From a bacterium (GTDB lineage Bacteria; Bacillota_I; Bacilli_A; RF39; UBA660): a stretch of 61,601 nucleotides of DNA. Shown piece by piece: positions 16,604 to 26,799 of the stretch. Each line of letters begins with the position of its first letter. The stretch's first letter is position 1. The DNA lies in contig JAQXPH010000010.1 in NCBI GenBank assembly GCA_029100545.1, positions 1-61,601 on the forward strand. Reading direction: 5' to 3'. The notes beneath the pieces were generated by a model. That model made no database searches, had not been told where the DNA came from, and saw only the letters and a program-made list of their open reading frames with translations. The position numbers were made by a program, and so were the translations under genes.

Positions 16604-17219
16604 TTTAGCACTCCTATTTAACAAATTTTTTATAATTTCATGAACTTTATTTGTCCATATGTTTTCCAATGCTTCTTTACGCAATATTTTTTTATAGTCT
16701 TCATCATTTTCTTTTTTAATTGCAAGTTCTAATTTATCTATAAATTCTTAATGATTTTTTCCTATTAATACTGATTTATATTTACGACATTCTATCATAT
16801 CTGTAGTAATAATTAGCTTGCCTAATACCATATATTCAAAAAGTTTTACAGGACTAGTTGATGCAATAATATCATTTAATACAAAAATAATCATCTTTAC
16901 ATCCACTTTTCTTACATAATTTTTTAATATTTTATAAAAAATAAACATTTTTAAATTTATCTAATATTTTGTTTAATGTTTTATTATTAAAAAATAAATA
17001 AATACAAATTATCACTATACTTTATTTTAACTTTATCAGTCATTGTAGTAACTTCATAAAAAACTAATCATTTGTTTTCACTTAAATTATTAGCAATATA
17101 TTGAGGTATTTGGAATAAAGAAACATTATAGCCAAAACTACTACGCCATAAAATAATTCTTTCATAATTATTATTTAATAAAATATCATTTATTTCTCTT
17201 TAATTATTACCTTCTTTAT
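16604..17219 (-). pseudogene. decayed duplicate of the 14162-15430 glycosyltransferase
   Basis: This 616-nt stretch has no intact gene. It aligns with the intact copy in two blocks: 16735-16962 with about 14282-14530, and 16963-17215 with about 15048-15300. Long stretches are identical, such as the KLFEYM and TTDMIECRKYKSVLIGKNH region. The middle (about 520 nt) is deleted, about 60 N-terminal codons are missing, and an in-frame TAA follows GKNH. The last part (EFIDKLELAIKKEND onward) runs in frame into wecB. It and the intact gene form direct repeats flanking wecB. Confidence 0.85.
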
Positions 17220-17304
17220 AACATAAGAATAACATTACTAATGTTTTTTGGCAACTTTCATTTTATAAATTATCACACATTCTTTAAATTTATTATGATA
17301 TGAT

Positions 17305-17330
17305 TAAAAAAGCATCAAAATTTTGATGCT
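17305..17330 (-). terminator. terminator after the GT4 gene at 17372
   Basis: The perfect 20-nt palindrome AGCATCAAAATTTTGATGCT (17311-17330) is followed on the minus strand by TTTTTT. The rest of 17220-17371 shows no coding signal. Confidence 0.85.
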
Positions 17331-17371
17331 AATTTCTAACTATTCTGCTCAATTTTTAAACAGATATTATA

Positions 17372-18445
17372 CTATTTTTGTTTTTCTTCAATTAATTCTA
17401 TTAATTTGTTAATCCTATTATTGTTTATTCTTTCAAAGTCAACTTTATAATCATTATTTTGTTTATTTAAATTTTTTAATAAATCTATTAGTTCTTTCTT
17501 ATCTTTAACTATTTTAAAGAAATCTTTTACATCAATTTCATTATCTGTTACCGGAATTGTTGTAATAAATGATTTATTTAAAACAAGTGCCTCATTGTAT
17601 ATAACTGGAAATCCTTCGTACTTAGAAGTCAAAATTAGATAATCAGAATTTTTTATATATGGATAAGGATTAATAGTTTCTCCCAATAATTTAATTTGAT
17701 TATTTAAATTATATTTTTGAATAAACTTTTCTATATTGTTTTTATATGTTCCACTACCAACAAAAAATAAATTTAAATTTGGATTATTTGCTATTCTAAA
17801 GCTATCTAATAATAAATCAAAATTTTTACTAGAATTATCCAATCTTCCAACATATAAAATATTTATTTTACTAGCGCTAAATTTAAAATTGACTATTTTT
17901 TTTGATAATTTAATAATGTTTTTATAATCTATTAAATTATTTATAACTTTTGTATTTATATTATTATATATTTTACAAAAGTTATCCCTGCTTTCATTTG
18001 AAACAAATATTACATTTTTAAATTTTGATACATTAATTGAATTAAAAAAACATTTAATTTTTTCTATATCTTTTTCATAAAAATTATAGTAGTCACTATG
18101 AACATATAAACTATTATTTTTCGAAGCTATCAAAGCAAGTCTTGAACATGAAAGTGAATAAGTTGCATAACAACAACTAAAATCAAAATAATTTTTTTTA
18201 AATAACTTCCAAAATAAACGTTTTAAATAATTATAACTTTTTCGAAAAAAAGGATTAGTATTTTTAGATATTTTATATTCTTTAATAGTAATATTATCAT
18301 TAACTAAATTTAATAATGGTCCCGTTTTCTCCTCAAGATATAAATATACCTTATAAATTTTTGATAATTCATTTATTAAAATAATTAGTGACTTTTCCAT
18401 ACCACCTATTTCTAGATTCTTTGAAAAAAATGCTACTTTTTTCAT
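17372..18445 (-). CDS. GT4-family glycosyltransferase
   Basis: 357 residues, starting at the ATG at 18445 behind GGAGGTAAAT. The N-terminus KVAFFSKNLEIGGMEKSLI is the GT-B acceptor domain with the GG loop. ILYVGRLDNSSKNFDLLLDS, NQIKLLGE, and the donor site LTSKYEGFPVIYNEALVLNK place it in GT4. It transfers a nucleotide-activated sugar to the growing surface glycan. A strong terminator follows. Confidence 0.9.
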   Translation of the reverse strand: MKKVAFFSKNLEIGGMEKSLIILINELSKIYKVYLYLEEKTGPLLNLVNDNITIKEYKISKNTNPFFRKSYNYLKRLFWKLFKKNYFDFSCCYATYSLSCSRLALIASKNNSLYVHSDYYNFYEKDIEKIKCFFNSINVSKFKNVIFVSNESRDNFCKIYNNINTKVINNLIDYKNIIKLSKKIVNFKFSASKINILYVGRLDNSSKNFDLLLDSFRIANNPNLNLFFVGSGTYKNNIEKFIQKYNLNNQIKLLGETINPYPYIKNSDYLILTSKYEGFPVIYNEALVLNKSFITTIPVTDNEIDVKDFFKIVKDKKELIDLLKNLNKQNNDYKVDFERINNNRINKLIELIEEKQK

Positions 18446-18482
18446 ATTTACCTCCAAAAACAAATTAAATATTTAAAAAATA

Positions 18483-18539
18483 AAAAGAAGATAAATTAAT
18501 ATCTTTTATAATCATAATATTTTTATATTATCTTCTTTT
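18483..18539 (-). terminator. possible terminator at the end of rmlB
   Basis: Arms AAAAGAAGATAA (18483-18494) and TTATCTTCTTTT (18528-18539) are perfect 12-nt complements with a 33-nt loop. The 3' T run on the minus strand is short, so it is weaker than the others. Confidence 0.5.
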
Positions 18540-19541
18540 AGTATCATTGACACTTTCATATTTTTTTGTTTTTATGTCGTTTATCCAATCTTGATTATTC
18601 ACATACCATTCAACAGTTTCACGCATTCCATCATCAAAAGTATATGTTCTATTCCAACCAAGTTCTTGTTCTGATTTTGTAGAATCAATAGCATATCTTA
18701 AATCATGTCCTGGTCTATCATTAACAAATGTAATTAAATTTTCTGGCTTATTTAATATTTTTAAAATTGTCTTCACAACTTCTAAATTGGTTCTTTCAGA
18801 ATGACCACCTAAATTATAAACATTTCCAGGAATTCCTTTATGCAAAATCAAATCAACTCCAACGTTATGGTCATGAACATGAATCCAATCTCTAACATTT
18901 TCTCCTGTACCATAAACTGGAATTGGTTCGTCATTTAATGCCTTACTAATTACTACAGGTATTAATTTTTCTGGAAATTGATAAGGTCCATAATTATTTG
19001 AGCATCTAGAAATAGTTGCAGGTAAATTAAATGTTCTCATATATGCCATAACCAATAAATCAGCAGAAGCTTTTGAGGCAGAATACGGACTTGATGTATG
19101 TATTGGTGTTGATTCAGTAAATTTCAAATCTGGTCTATCAAGTGGTAAATCGCCATATACTTCATCAGTAGAAACTTGATGATATCTTTTCACATTATAT
19201 TTTTTTGAAGCATCCATTAATACTTCAGTACCTATAATATTAGTTTTTAAAAATACTTCGGGATTTTTAATTGAATTATCAACATGACTTTCTGCTGCAA
19301 AATTTACTACCCAATCAAAATTTTCTTTTTCAAATAAATTAAAAACTAAATCTCTATCAGTTATATCTCCGTAAACAAATTTATAATTATTATATTTTTC
19401 TAATTCTTTAATATTATTATAATTTCCAGCATAAGTTAAAGAATCTAGGCATACAAAATAATAATCAGGATAATTTTTTACCATATAATGTAAAAAATTA
19501 CTTCCTATAAATCCTGCTCCACCAGTTACTAATACTTTCAT
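18528..19541 (-). CDS. rmlB: dTDP-glucose 4,6-dehydratase
   Basis: 337 residues, extended [18 protein letters not shown] for NAD, the [10 protein letters not shown] active-site strand and YSASKAS (YxxxK). It converts dTDP-glucose to dTDP-4-keto-6-deoxyglucose. It overlaps rmlA by 4 nt. No rmlC or rmlD is present in the window. Instead the FdtA/FdtB-like genes nearby can take the product to a 3-amino sugar. Confidence 0.97.
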   Translation of the reverse strand: MKVLVTGGAGFIGSNFLHYMVKNYPDYYFVCLDSLTYAGNYNNIKELEKYNNYKFVYGDITDRDLVFNLFEKENFDWVVNFAAESHVDNSIKNPEVFLKTNIIGTEVLMDASKKYNVKRYHQVSTDEVYGDLPLDRPDLKFTESTPIHTSSPYSASKASADLLVMAYMRTFNLPATISRCSNNYGPYQFPEKLIPVVISKALNDEPIPVYGTGENVRDWIHVHDHNVGVDLILHKGIPGNVYNLGGHSERTNLEVVKTILKILNKPENLITFVNDRPGHDLRYAIDSTKSEQELGWNRTYTFDDGMRETVEWYVNNQDWINDIKTKKYESVNDTKRR

Positions 19542-20419
19542 TTAATTCTCCTCTCATTTTTAACTAAATTTAAAATATATTGACCATATTCTGTCTGTTT
19601 AAGTTCTTCTCCTAAAGTTATTAATTCATCGTCAGTTATAAAACCTCTTCTCCATGCAATTTCTTCTAAACAAGCAATGTATGTGCCTTGCATTTCTTGA
19701 ATTTCCTCGATAAATGAAGATGCTTTTAACATATTTTGTGGAGTACCAGTATCAAGCCAAGCAATTCCCCTTCTCATTAATTCTACTTTTAAATTACCTT
19801 TTTTTAAATATTCATTATTAACTGATGTAATTTCAATTTCACCACGTGCAGATGGTTTAACGTTTTCAGCGATTTCAACAACATCATTATCATAAAAATA
19901 TAAGCCTGGAACAGCAAAATTTGATTTTGGAACCTCTGGTTTTTCTTCAATACTTAATACATTATAATTTTCATCAAATTCCACTACGCCAAATGCTTTA
20001 GGATTCTTTACTGGAACGCCAAAAATAGTTGCACCATTATTTTGTTTTTTGGCATTATTAAGTAAATCCGTCATACCTTGACCATAAAAAACATTATCGC
20101 CCAAAATCAAGCATACAGAGTCGTTTCCAATAAACTCTTTTCCTAAAATAAATGCATCTGCTAGTCCCCTTGGCTCATTTTGAACAACATATTCAAAATG
20201 AATTCCTAGCTTACTACCATCCCCAAGAAGTTCCCTATAAATAGGTAAATCCTTTGGTGTAGAAATAATAAGAATATCTTTAATATCAGCCAACATTAGT
20301 ATAGATAGTGGATAATAAATCATTGGTTTATCATACAAAGCAAGTAATTGTTTTGACACTACCTTAGTCATTGGATAAAGTCTAGTCCCCTTTCCTCCTG
20401 CTAAAATAATTCCTTTCAT
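19538..20419 (-). CDS. rmlA: glucose-1-phosphate thymidylyltransferase
   Basis: 293 residues. [19 protein letters not shown] is the nucleotidyltransferase loop, followed by [18 protein letters not shown] and AWLDTGTP, all RmlA signatures. It makes dTDP-glucose, feeding RmlB. A -10 element (TGTTATAAT) lies about 15 nt upstream behind AGGAGG, so a promoter for rmlAB is likely here. Confidence 0.97.
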   Translation of the reverse strand: MKGIILAGGKGTRLYPMTKVVSKQLLALYDKPMIYYPLSILMLADIKDILIISTPKDLPIYRELLGDGSKLGIHFEYVVQNEPRGLADAFILGKEFIGNDSVCLILGDNVFYGQGMTDLLNNAKKQNNGATIFGVPVKNPKAFGVVEFDENYNVLSIEEKPEVPKSNFAVPGLYFYDNDVVEIAENVKPSARGEIEITSVNNEYLKKGNLKVELMRRGIAWLDTGTPQNMLKASSFIEEIQEMQGTYIACLEEIAWRRGFITDDELITLGEELKQTEYGQYILNLVKNERRIK

Positions 20420-20461
20420 CTTTCCTCCTAAATTAATTATAACATAGTGATTTACAATAAT

Positions 20462-22384
20462 CTACTTTTCAAATTTAAAGTTATCAAAAAATAGTGAATA
20501 ACATAACAAAAATGGCATCAATGTATATAACGGATAAATATATCTAAATTCACAAAATACTGGTGATGCAATTACAGTTAGCCATAATAATAGCATCATA
20601 ATATATACTATCAATAATTTGTACTTTCTATTAATAAGAAGATTAAATATTGAAAATAAAAGAACCCAAAAGCAAAAACCAGCACTGAAAAGCATTGAAA
20701 TTACAGGAAGTTTTCTTAATTGAATAATGACATTTTCTGTTGTAAAAGAGTGTTTTATTATTGGTTGATTATCTAAGTCATATTCTTCAAAATATAGCCA
20801 AGTAGCTTCAGTAGCATTTTTTTCATATACTGACCAATAAACTGTTTCTGGATACCAATAACCATAACTATTTTCAAAAAATGAATCAAAATAAATATTT
20901 GGATGTTTTTTAAATAAATCAAACCAGACACTCAAAAACTCTTTATAATTATTGCTAAAGTCGATATTTTTCCAAGTAGACTTAACAGGATCAGAAATAA
21001 TTGGATCATATAAGTTTCCTATGTTCTTTGCATCTAAAAATTTATCAATTACATTGTACTGTTTTTTTGATATCTCATTGGGATAATATTTTGAAAATCT
21101 AGCAATTTGTTGTATAGGAATTGAAAGCGCTTCTTTTATAGAACCATCTTCAACATTAAGCATTTTAAAAATAGGACCCTTTATAACAAAAGCACAAAAC
21201 AAACTTAAAACAAGTGTAATTGTTATAACAACTGATTGTTTTTTTAAAATTAATATAATAAAAGGAATTAATAAAAATATTAAATAAATACCATTATTTC
21301 TAGATACACTAACACAAACACCTAAAATAAAAAGTAGTAAATAACGAATATTTAACTTTGTCATATTTTTATTTAAAATGTCAACTAACAAAATAACAAA
21401 ATAAATTACAAATATTGTAAATGGAATGTCTTTCCATACTGTAAAACTATACATTGCATTTATTGGTGATAACAAAAGAAATAAATAACAAATTAAAATA
21501 TATATTAATTTAATATTATTATTTATTAAATAATAAATCAATACACTAAAAGCAAGTGAAAGCATGCATATTTGAAATAAACAATAAACTATCATTGCTG
21601 TTTTAACACTCCTAAATATCATTAAAAATAATTTTAATAGTAAAGTAAAAGTTACTGGATGATGATTATTTAATTCAAAATACCCTAAAGCTTGACCAAT
21701 AGAATAAAAAGAATCTTGAGAAAAAATTCCTGGAAAATACATCAAATAATATACTAAGTATATTGATATAAATGTTAAAAAAATTATCATAAAAATTTTC
21801 TTTGACTTTTTCGGAAGTTTATTATCAAGTTTATTGATTCTGTATAATTTAACATAAAAAGTAATTATAATAATAGTTAATATGATAAAGATAAATAAAC
21901 CCTTTCCAACTGTAGCAATATTTAACAAATCAATAACCGTCTTTTTATTTATTATATTATTTCCTAATAAATGAAAAACTGTCAATAAAAAGGATAAAAT
22001 CATACTATAAGTTATTATTCTCCAATTTAATCTTTTTTGAAGTTCAACTTTACCCTTTTTAATATTGTTTATAAAAAGTAAAATTATTCCAATATTAAAG
22101 TATACTGTTAATAATAATAAAATTGTAAGGTAAATTGGAATTCTAGATATGTAATCTCTAAAAAAATATGAAATGGAAATTATAAACGGTAATGATATTA
22201 AAATATTTTTTTTAGACTTTAAAATTTTGAAAAAATCATTTGAGTAAATAACTAATAAAAATACAAAATAAATTAAATAAAATACACTATTCCCATGTAT
22301 AAACAAATTACCGTAGAAGTCAACTCTAATTGAAATGAGAAAAGTTATAATACAACATAATAAAAAATATAAATATTTTTTCAT
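20462..22384 (-). CDS. large GT-C-type membrane protein (DUF6020-like)
   Basis: 640 residues, about 13 membrane segments. The start at 22384 has better ribosome-site spacing (AAGGA, about 9 nt) than the ATG at 22390. A conserved loop GIFSQDSFYSIGQALGYFELNNHHP combines an acidic catalytic-like Asp with an HHP motif, as in DUF6020/GT-C proteins. The C-terminal extracellular loop (NATEATWLYFEEYD) precedes the last helices. It probably adds a sugar from a polyprenyl donor outside the cell. The DPM1-like GT2/GtrA pair at 12050-13338 could supply the donor. Confidence 0.65.
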   Translation of the reverse strand: MKKYLYFLLCCIITFLISIRVDFYGNLFIHGNSVFYLIYFVFLLVIYSNDFFKILKSKKNILISLPFIISISYFFRDYISRIPIYLTILLLLTVYFNIGIILLFINNIKKGKVELQKRLNWRIITYSMILSFLLTVFHLLGNNIINKKTVIDLLNIATVGKGLFIFIILTIIIITFYVKLYRINKLDNKLPKKSKKIFMIIFLTFISIYLVYYLMYFPGIFSQDSFYSIGQALGYFELNNHHPVTFTLLLKLFLMIFRSVKTAMIVYCLFQICMLSLAFSVLIYYLINNNIKLIYILICYLFLLLSPINAMYSFTVWKDIPFTIFVIYFVILLVDILNKNMTKLNIRYLLLFILGVCVSVSRNNGIYLIFLLIPFIILILKKQSVVITITLVLSLFCAFVIKGPIFKMLNVEDGSIKEALSIPIQQIARFSKYYPNEISKKQYNVIDKFLDAKNIGNLYDPIISDPVKSTWKNIDFSNNYKEFLSVWFDLFKKHPNIYFDSFFENSYGYWYPETVYWSVYEKNATEATWLYFEEYDLDNQPIIKHSFTTENVIIQLRKLPVISMLFSAGFCFWVLLFSIFNLLINRKYKLLIVYIMMLLLWLTVIASPVFCEFRYIYPLYTLMPFLLCYSLFFDNFKFEK

Positions 22385-22396
22385 ATTCATATTTCC

Positions 22397-23485
22397 TTAA
22401 TAATTGTTAATTGTTTGAATAACATAATCTATTTCTTCCTCTGTCATTCCATAAAACATAGGTAAACTAACTTCTTGTGCTGCTATTTGCTCTGCAATAG
22501 GAAAACTTAAATTATTATATTCTTCATAAGCTTTTTGTTTGTGAATTGCAATAGGATAATGAACTAATGTCTTAATACCGTTTTCACTCATGTAATTCAT
22601 AAAATTTTCACGGTCTTTAACTCTTATTGCAAATATATGCCATACATGATAATTTCCATCTTTAACTACCGGTAATGAAATTTTATCATTATGTATACCA
22701 TTTAAATATTTTTGGGCAACAACATTTCTAAACGAATTCCATTTATCTAAATATTGTAGCTTAACATTCAATATAGCCGCTTGAATTTCATCAAGTCTTG
22801 AATTCTGACCTTTATAAATATGCTCATATTTTTTAGCTGAACCATAATTTGTAAGTGCTTTAGCTTTAATTGCATAATCTTCATTATTTGTTACTATGCA
22901 TCCTCCATCACCCATAGCACCTAAATTTTTTCCTGGATAAAAACTAAATTCTGTAAGGTCACCAAAAGAACCTATTTTTTTGCCTTTATAAAGTGCACCA
23001 TGACATTGAGCAGCATCCTCAAAAACCTTTAAATTGTGTTTTTTTGCAATCTCCATAATTGGATCCATATCACAAGCCTGTCCATATAAATGTACTGGAA
23101 TAATTACTTTTGTTTTATTAGTAATCTTTTCTTCAATTTTTGTTACATCAATAGTATAATCATCAAGATTTGGCTCAACAAATACTGGTGTTGCACCTAC
23201 GTATGTAATTGCTAAGACTGTAGCAATAAATGTATTTGATGGTACAATAACTTCATCTCCTTCTTTAACATTTAAAGTTTTTAATCCAATTATTAAACCA
23301 TCTAGGCCATTTCCAGTAGTTACACAATACTTTGCTCCAACATACTTAGCAAAATTTTCTTCAAACTTTTTCACTTGAGGTCCACCAATGTAATTACTGT
23401 TATCAATTACATTCATTATAGCATCATTTATTTCTTCTCTTATTTCATTATGCATTCTTGTTAAATCAACAAATTCTACTTTCAA
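22397..23485 (-). CDS. fdtB: DegT/DnrJ/EryC1 sugar aminotransferase (FdtB/QdtB-like)
   Basis: About 362 residues. PLP-dependent: [30 protein letters not shown] and [16 protein letters not shown] with the Schiff-base Lys. It likely makes a 3-amino-3,6-dideoxy sugar from a 3-keto substrate produced by the FdtA-like enzyme. The start is uncertain: a TTG at 23485 has the best spacing from AAAGGG, while ATG 23494 abuts that site. It overlaps the acetyltransferase gene by 20 nt. FdtB versus QdtB (galacto versus gluco) cannot be decided. Confidence 0.85.
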   Translation of the reverse strand: MKVEFVDLTRMHNEIREEINDAIMNVIDNSNYIGGPQVKKFEENFAKYVGAKYCVTTGNGLDGLIIGLKTLNVKEGDEVIVPSNTFIATVLAITYVGATPVFVEPNLDDYTIDVTKIEEKITNKTKVIIPVHLYGQACDMDPIMEIAKKHNLKVFEDAAQCHGALYKGKKIGSFGDLTEFSFYPGKNLGAMGDGGCIVTNNEDYAIKAKALTNYGSAKKYEHIYKGQNSRLDEIQAAILNVKLQYLDKWNSFRNVVAQKYLNGIHNDKISLPVVKDGNYHVWHIFAIRVKDRENFMNYMSENGIKTLVHYPIAIHKQKAYEEYNNLSFPIAEQIAAQEVSLPMFYGMTEEEIDYVIQTINNY

Positions 23486-24023
23486 ATTTATCATCCCTTT
23501 CAACATATTTTTTGTAGTTTTTATATAATTTAATAAAATCTTTCTTTTCTAATTCGTAAAACTCGTCTAAATCATTTTCATATATCTTTTTAAATCCAAA
23601 TCTTTGATAAAAATTTTTAGCATGTAAATTATTAATTCTAACATCTAATTCAATTTTTTCCATATTTAAATTAAAAAATGCAAAACATAAAATTAATATC
23701 ATTGATTCAAGTGCAGCATATTTAGGATGCTTTTCATTCATTATAAAACTTCCAAATGTTGCCTTGTTTTCATTCATATCAATATTATATAATCGTACAA
23801 CTCCAATATCATTATTTTCATAATCCTTAGTTTTAAAATAAAACTCTTTTTTTTCTTTTTCTCTTTCTTTATATTTTGATATCCAAAGTTTTTGATTGTC
23901 TATATTATTTTCAGTTGGTGATAGGTATTTGTTCAACCTTTCATTAGTACGTAAACTCAATATAAATTTGGCATCATCCACTTCAACAAATGTTAAATAA
24001 ATAGTCTTTCCATATAAATTCAT
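23466..24023 (-). CDS. GNAT acetyltransferase, likely sugar N-acetylation
   Basis: 185 residues. [42 protein letters not shown] and [14 protein letters not shown] define a GNAT of the PseH-like group. ATG 24023 overlaps the FdtA stop as ATGA, which fixes the start over a TTG nine bases upstream. Between the ketoisomerase and the aminotransferase, the simplest role is N-acetylation of the 3-amino sugar (Fuc3NAc or Qui3NAc). FdtC and QdtC themselves are hexapeptide-repeat enzymes, so this would be an analogue, not an orthologue. Confidence 0.75.
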   Translation of the reverse strand: MNLYGKTIYLTFVEVDDAKFILSLRTNERLNKYLSPTENNIDNQKLWISKYKEREKEKKEFYFKTKDYENNDIGVVRLYNIDMNENKATFGSFIMNEKHPKYAALESMILILCFAFFNLNMEKIELDVRINNLHAKNFYQRFGFKKIYENDLDEFYELEKKDFIKLYKNYKKYVERDDKFESRIC

Positions 24024-24433
24024 TTTTTCCAATATTCCCTTCCAAGTTGTATGAATTCATCATAATCTCTAATATAATCAGATTCATCATATTCATGATC
24101 TGCTAAAACTAATAATACTGCATCCTCTGAAAAATCGAACATTTCTCTCCATATCATTGGGCCTATAAGTAAACCTTTATCATTTGAATCTAATGTTATT
24201 ATTTCTTCATCATACGAATCACTTATCTTAACTTTAACACATCCAGAAATTGCAATCAATATCTGATTTAAATCTTTATGAGAATGGAACCCTCTAGGTG
24301 TATCTTTTTTTACATTATAAATATAATATATTCTTTTAATTTCAATTGGTATTTGTTTGGGATACTCCAAAGCAATCAAACTTCCTCTACCATCTGTATG
24401 CTCTTTAAAATTAATTATTTCTTTTTTTACCAT
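24020..24433 (-). CDS. fdtA: dTDP-4-keto-6-deoxyglucose 3,4-ketoisomerase (FdtA/QdtA/WxcM-like)
   Basis: 137 residues, a single cupin. DGRGSLIALEYPKQIPIEIKR, TPRGFHSHKDLNQ (metal or catalytic His) and SDSYDEEIITL are diagnostic. It moves the keto group from C4 to C3 of the RmlB product. FdtA and QdtA differ by C4 configuration and I cannot tell which this is. Its start overlaps the tail of the frameshifted gene at 24411-24591. Confidence 0.9.
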   Translation of the reverse strand: MVKKEIINFKEHTDGRGSLIALEYPKQIPIEIKRIYYIYNVKKDTPRGFHSHKDLNQILIAISGCVKVKISDSYDEEIITLDSNDKGLLIGPMIWREMFDFSEDAVLLVLADHEYDESDYIRDYDEFIQLGREYWKK

Positions 24434-24591
24434 ATTTTATCCTTTCATTTATTAATCTAAAAATTCTTGTTATTTTCCAACTCTTGGAATTTTCCATATC
24501 AAAAATAATTTTTTTATACTTTTTATTTTCCATCAATAAATTTGTTTTTTCGTTGAAAAATTTAGTAATAGTTTCATTTTGAATATTTATT
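24411..24591 (-). pseudogene. out-of-frame C-terminal tail of the glycerophosphotransferase-like gene
   Basis: After the stop of the upstream gene (24587) another frame is open for about 58 codons to a TAA at 24411-24413. It reads as a coiled coil ending in MENSKSWKITRIFRLINERI, the C-terminal motif (S-x-S-W-K-I-T, then R) often found at the end of multidomain glycosyltransferases. It has no start of its own. The upstream protein also ends in a coiled coil, so one frameshift near 24590 probably split a single gene. The tail overlaps fdtA by 23 nt, normal for this operon. Confidence 0.65.
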
Positions 24592-25765
24592 TGTAATTAT
24601 TTGATACATTAATAATTTCTTTTTCTAATGTATTTTTTTCTTTTTGAAGTCCTTTTATATAATCTTCAAGTAAATATTCTAATAAATATTGGGAACAACT
24701 CATACCATTTTTAGGAATGTAGTCAATAGTTGAAATATTCTTTTTCCTATTATTGAATAAATAATCATCACCATTTATTAAATTTACAATATTTTTTCTA
24801 AAACTATTATTGTTATCTACTATATATGCATTATCAATTATTATTTTCCCCAATTTATTTGGAGTAATATCACTTTTACAAAAAATGTATGGTTTTCCCG
24901 TAAGAGCATATTCCACAAGAGTTGATGAATGATCAGATATAAAAATATCAGCATCTAATACATCATCTAAAAAATTTTGTCCGTCCAATTTTTTAAAATT
25001 TGAGAAAGCTAACAATTTATTTATGTACCCATTAAACTTATCTCTCAATTTTTTATTATCAATTTTATATTCAAAGAATGGGTGAAAATATATTTTAAAT
25101 AAAATGTCAGGATATTCACCAACTAATTTAATAAATTCCTCTATATAGTCAAAAAAATGTGATTCATACGATTCCATTGTCCATCTTGGCTTCCAAATTA
25201 TGGTAAATATATGTTTTCTCTTACTTGTTATATTTTTTCTTTTATTATAATAAAAATATTTGTCTAATTTTAAATAACCAACTGTTATAATTTTATTCTG
25301 ATAATTTAATCCATCTATTAAACTTGTTTCATTAAATACTTTATATACATCTTCATAAAATTCATTGCTACACATAAGTTTATACTTATCATCAAATTTA
25401 ATCATTATACTACCATAGGGAACTGAACAAATTTTTGAATACATTTTAACATTTTTTGAATTATATTCATCTGGCAAATAATAATTATATGGTTTTAAAT
25501 AAAAAACATAATCCGGATTTAATGTTTTCAAATCCAATAATTTGCCTGTTTTATTATCGTAACAATTAATATTCTCTATACAGTTTTTAGTTAAAAATTC
25601 ACTTATTTTATCAGAAGAAATAGTTTCTAAATCTTCATGACCTACATGAGGACAGGCTACAACAATAATATTAAATAACCTACTATTCTTACATTCTTTA
25701 TATACATATTCAAATGTATTAATGTAAAAATCGTTTACTAACCATACAATATTTATCTTTTTCAT
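24587..25765 (-). CDS. CDP-glycerol glycerophosphotransferase (TagF)-like transferase, probably frameshifted at its 3' end
   Basis: 392 residues. The second half is GT-B like TagF/TagB: IIWKPRWTMES, ILFKIYFHPFFEY, FLDDVLDADIFISDHSSTLVEYALTGKPYIFCK (the DHSS-E motif). The N-terminal half is a divergent Rossmann domain. These enzymes transfer glycerol phosphate or polyol phosphate to a wall polymer. The end (IKGLQKEKNTLEKEI) enters a coiled coil that stops abruptly and continues in another frame (24411-24591). The catalytic part is complete, so function may be kept. Confidence 0.75.
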   Translation of the reverse strand: MKKINIVWLVNDFYINTFEYVYKECKNSRLFNIIVVACPHVGHEDLETISSDKISEFLTKNCIENINCYDNKTGKLLDLKTLNPDYVFYLKPYNYYLPDEYNSKNVKMYSKICSVPYGSIMIKFDDKYKLMCSNEFYEDVYKVFNETSLIDGLNYQNKIITVGYLKLDKYFYYNKRKNITSKRKHIFTIIWKPRWTMESYESHFFDYIEEFIKLVGEYPDILFKIYFHPFFEYKIDNKKLRDKFNGYINKLLAFSNFKKLDGQNFLDDVLDADIFISDHSSTLVEYALTGKPYIFCKSDITPNKLGKIIIDNAYIVDNNNSFRKNIVNLINGDDYLFNNRKKNISTIDYIPKNGMSCSQYLLEYLLEDYIKGLQKEKNTLEKEIINVSNNYK

Positions 25766-26799
25766 TTATTTACCAACTTTGATATTACTTTTTTATAAAA
25801 ATCTTTTTTAAATAGAAACAAAGGATTTCTTTTGATATATAAAAATATATTTTTTAAAGTATTTTTTTTCTTTGGTAACTCATTTTTTTTAATTACAATA
25901 TTAGATGGTAAATATTCAAGATATTCACGTAAAAAAGGAGTTTTAACAATGTATTTAAACCATTCCTCACTTTTAATTGTATCAACATATTTCCAAGGTT
26001 TTTCTGTTGATGCATAGTGTAATTGTATTGGATTTTTCATTGCACTTTTAAGTTCATTTTTAGAATATACTGAATCAGTTGAAAAATCATGATCAGTTTT
26101 ATAGAAATCCCACATGTAAGTACAAGTACAATAATTTAAACTTAAATATTTTACTTTTCCATCACAACATATATTTAATACATCTTGTTCAGCATAAATT
26201 ATTTTATCATAATTTGTAGATAAATATTGAATAAATTTTTCTTCAATATTTTTTTCACGCATATATCTTAAATTAAATACTATATATCCTCCACAAAAAC
26301 CATTTAATAAACTAATTTCATCAGCGGTAAAGTTGTTTGCATATACACTATTAAAATTTTTTAAAAAACCTATTTGTCTTACTCCAGATAAGTAGTATTT
26401 ATCTTTACTATTAATAGAAAAATAACTCTTAGAAATATCATCTAAAAATAATACATCTACATCACTCACAATTAATTTATCATAGTTTGGGAATAAAGAC
26501 GAAACCAACAATTTATATAAAACTTCTTTAGAAAAATGAACCTTTGACTTCAATTTATTCCAAATATCATTAAACCTATCATTCATGTTTATAAATGTTA
26601 AATCAACATTATCTTTAAAATCTATTAAAGTTAGTTTTAATTTTTCTTGTTGTTTTTTAGTTATATCACTATGAAGTATATAGAATTTATAATAATATTT
26701 CTTATTAGCATGTTCCATTAAAGAATAAAACGCTGTAGAAGCTGGAATGACATAATTAGTATCAAAACAAAACATAATTGGTATAACTTCTTTTTTCAT
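25762..26799 (-). CDS. GT8-family glycosyltransferase
   Basis: 345 residues. IPIMFCFDTNYVIPAS is the GT8 donor strand, KLIVSDVDVLFLDDIS contains the DxD motif, and FCGGYIVFNL, AEQDVLNI and LHYASTEKPW are standard GT8 landmarks. GT8 enzymes retain configuration and often transfer glucose or galactose. It overlaps its neighbours on both sides by 4 nt (ATGA), in a run of four coupled transferase genes. Confidence 0.93.
   Translation of the reverse strand: MKKEVIPIMFCFDTNYVIPASTAFYSLMEHANKKYYYKFYILHSDITKKQQEKLKLTLIDFKDNVDLTFINMNDRFNDIWNKLKSKVHFSKEVLYKLLVSSLFPNYDKLIVSDVDVLFLDDISKSYFSINSKDKYYLSGVRQIGFLKNFNSVYANNFTADEISLLNGFCGGYIVFNLRYMREKNIEEKFIQYLSTNYDKIIYAEQDVLNICCDGKVKYLSLNYCTCTYMWDFYKTDHDFSTDSVYSKNELKSAMKNPIQLHYASTEKPWKYVDTIKSEEWFKYIVKTPFLREYLEYLPSNIVIKKNELPKKKNTLKNIFLYIKRNPLFLFKKDFYKKVISKLVNK

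Noticed and set aside
16604..16684. N-terminal extension of WecB by about 27 residues
   Set aside because: The extension encodes the tail of the glycosyltransferase pseudogene, and an AGGAG site sits 7 nt before the internal ATG at 16603.
16748..16948. Stand-alone 66-residue protein
   Set aside because: It is only the best-preserved block of the decayed glycosyltransferase copy and ends at the premature stop.
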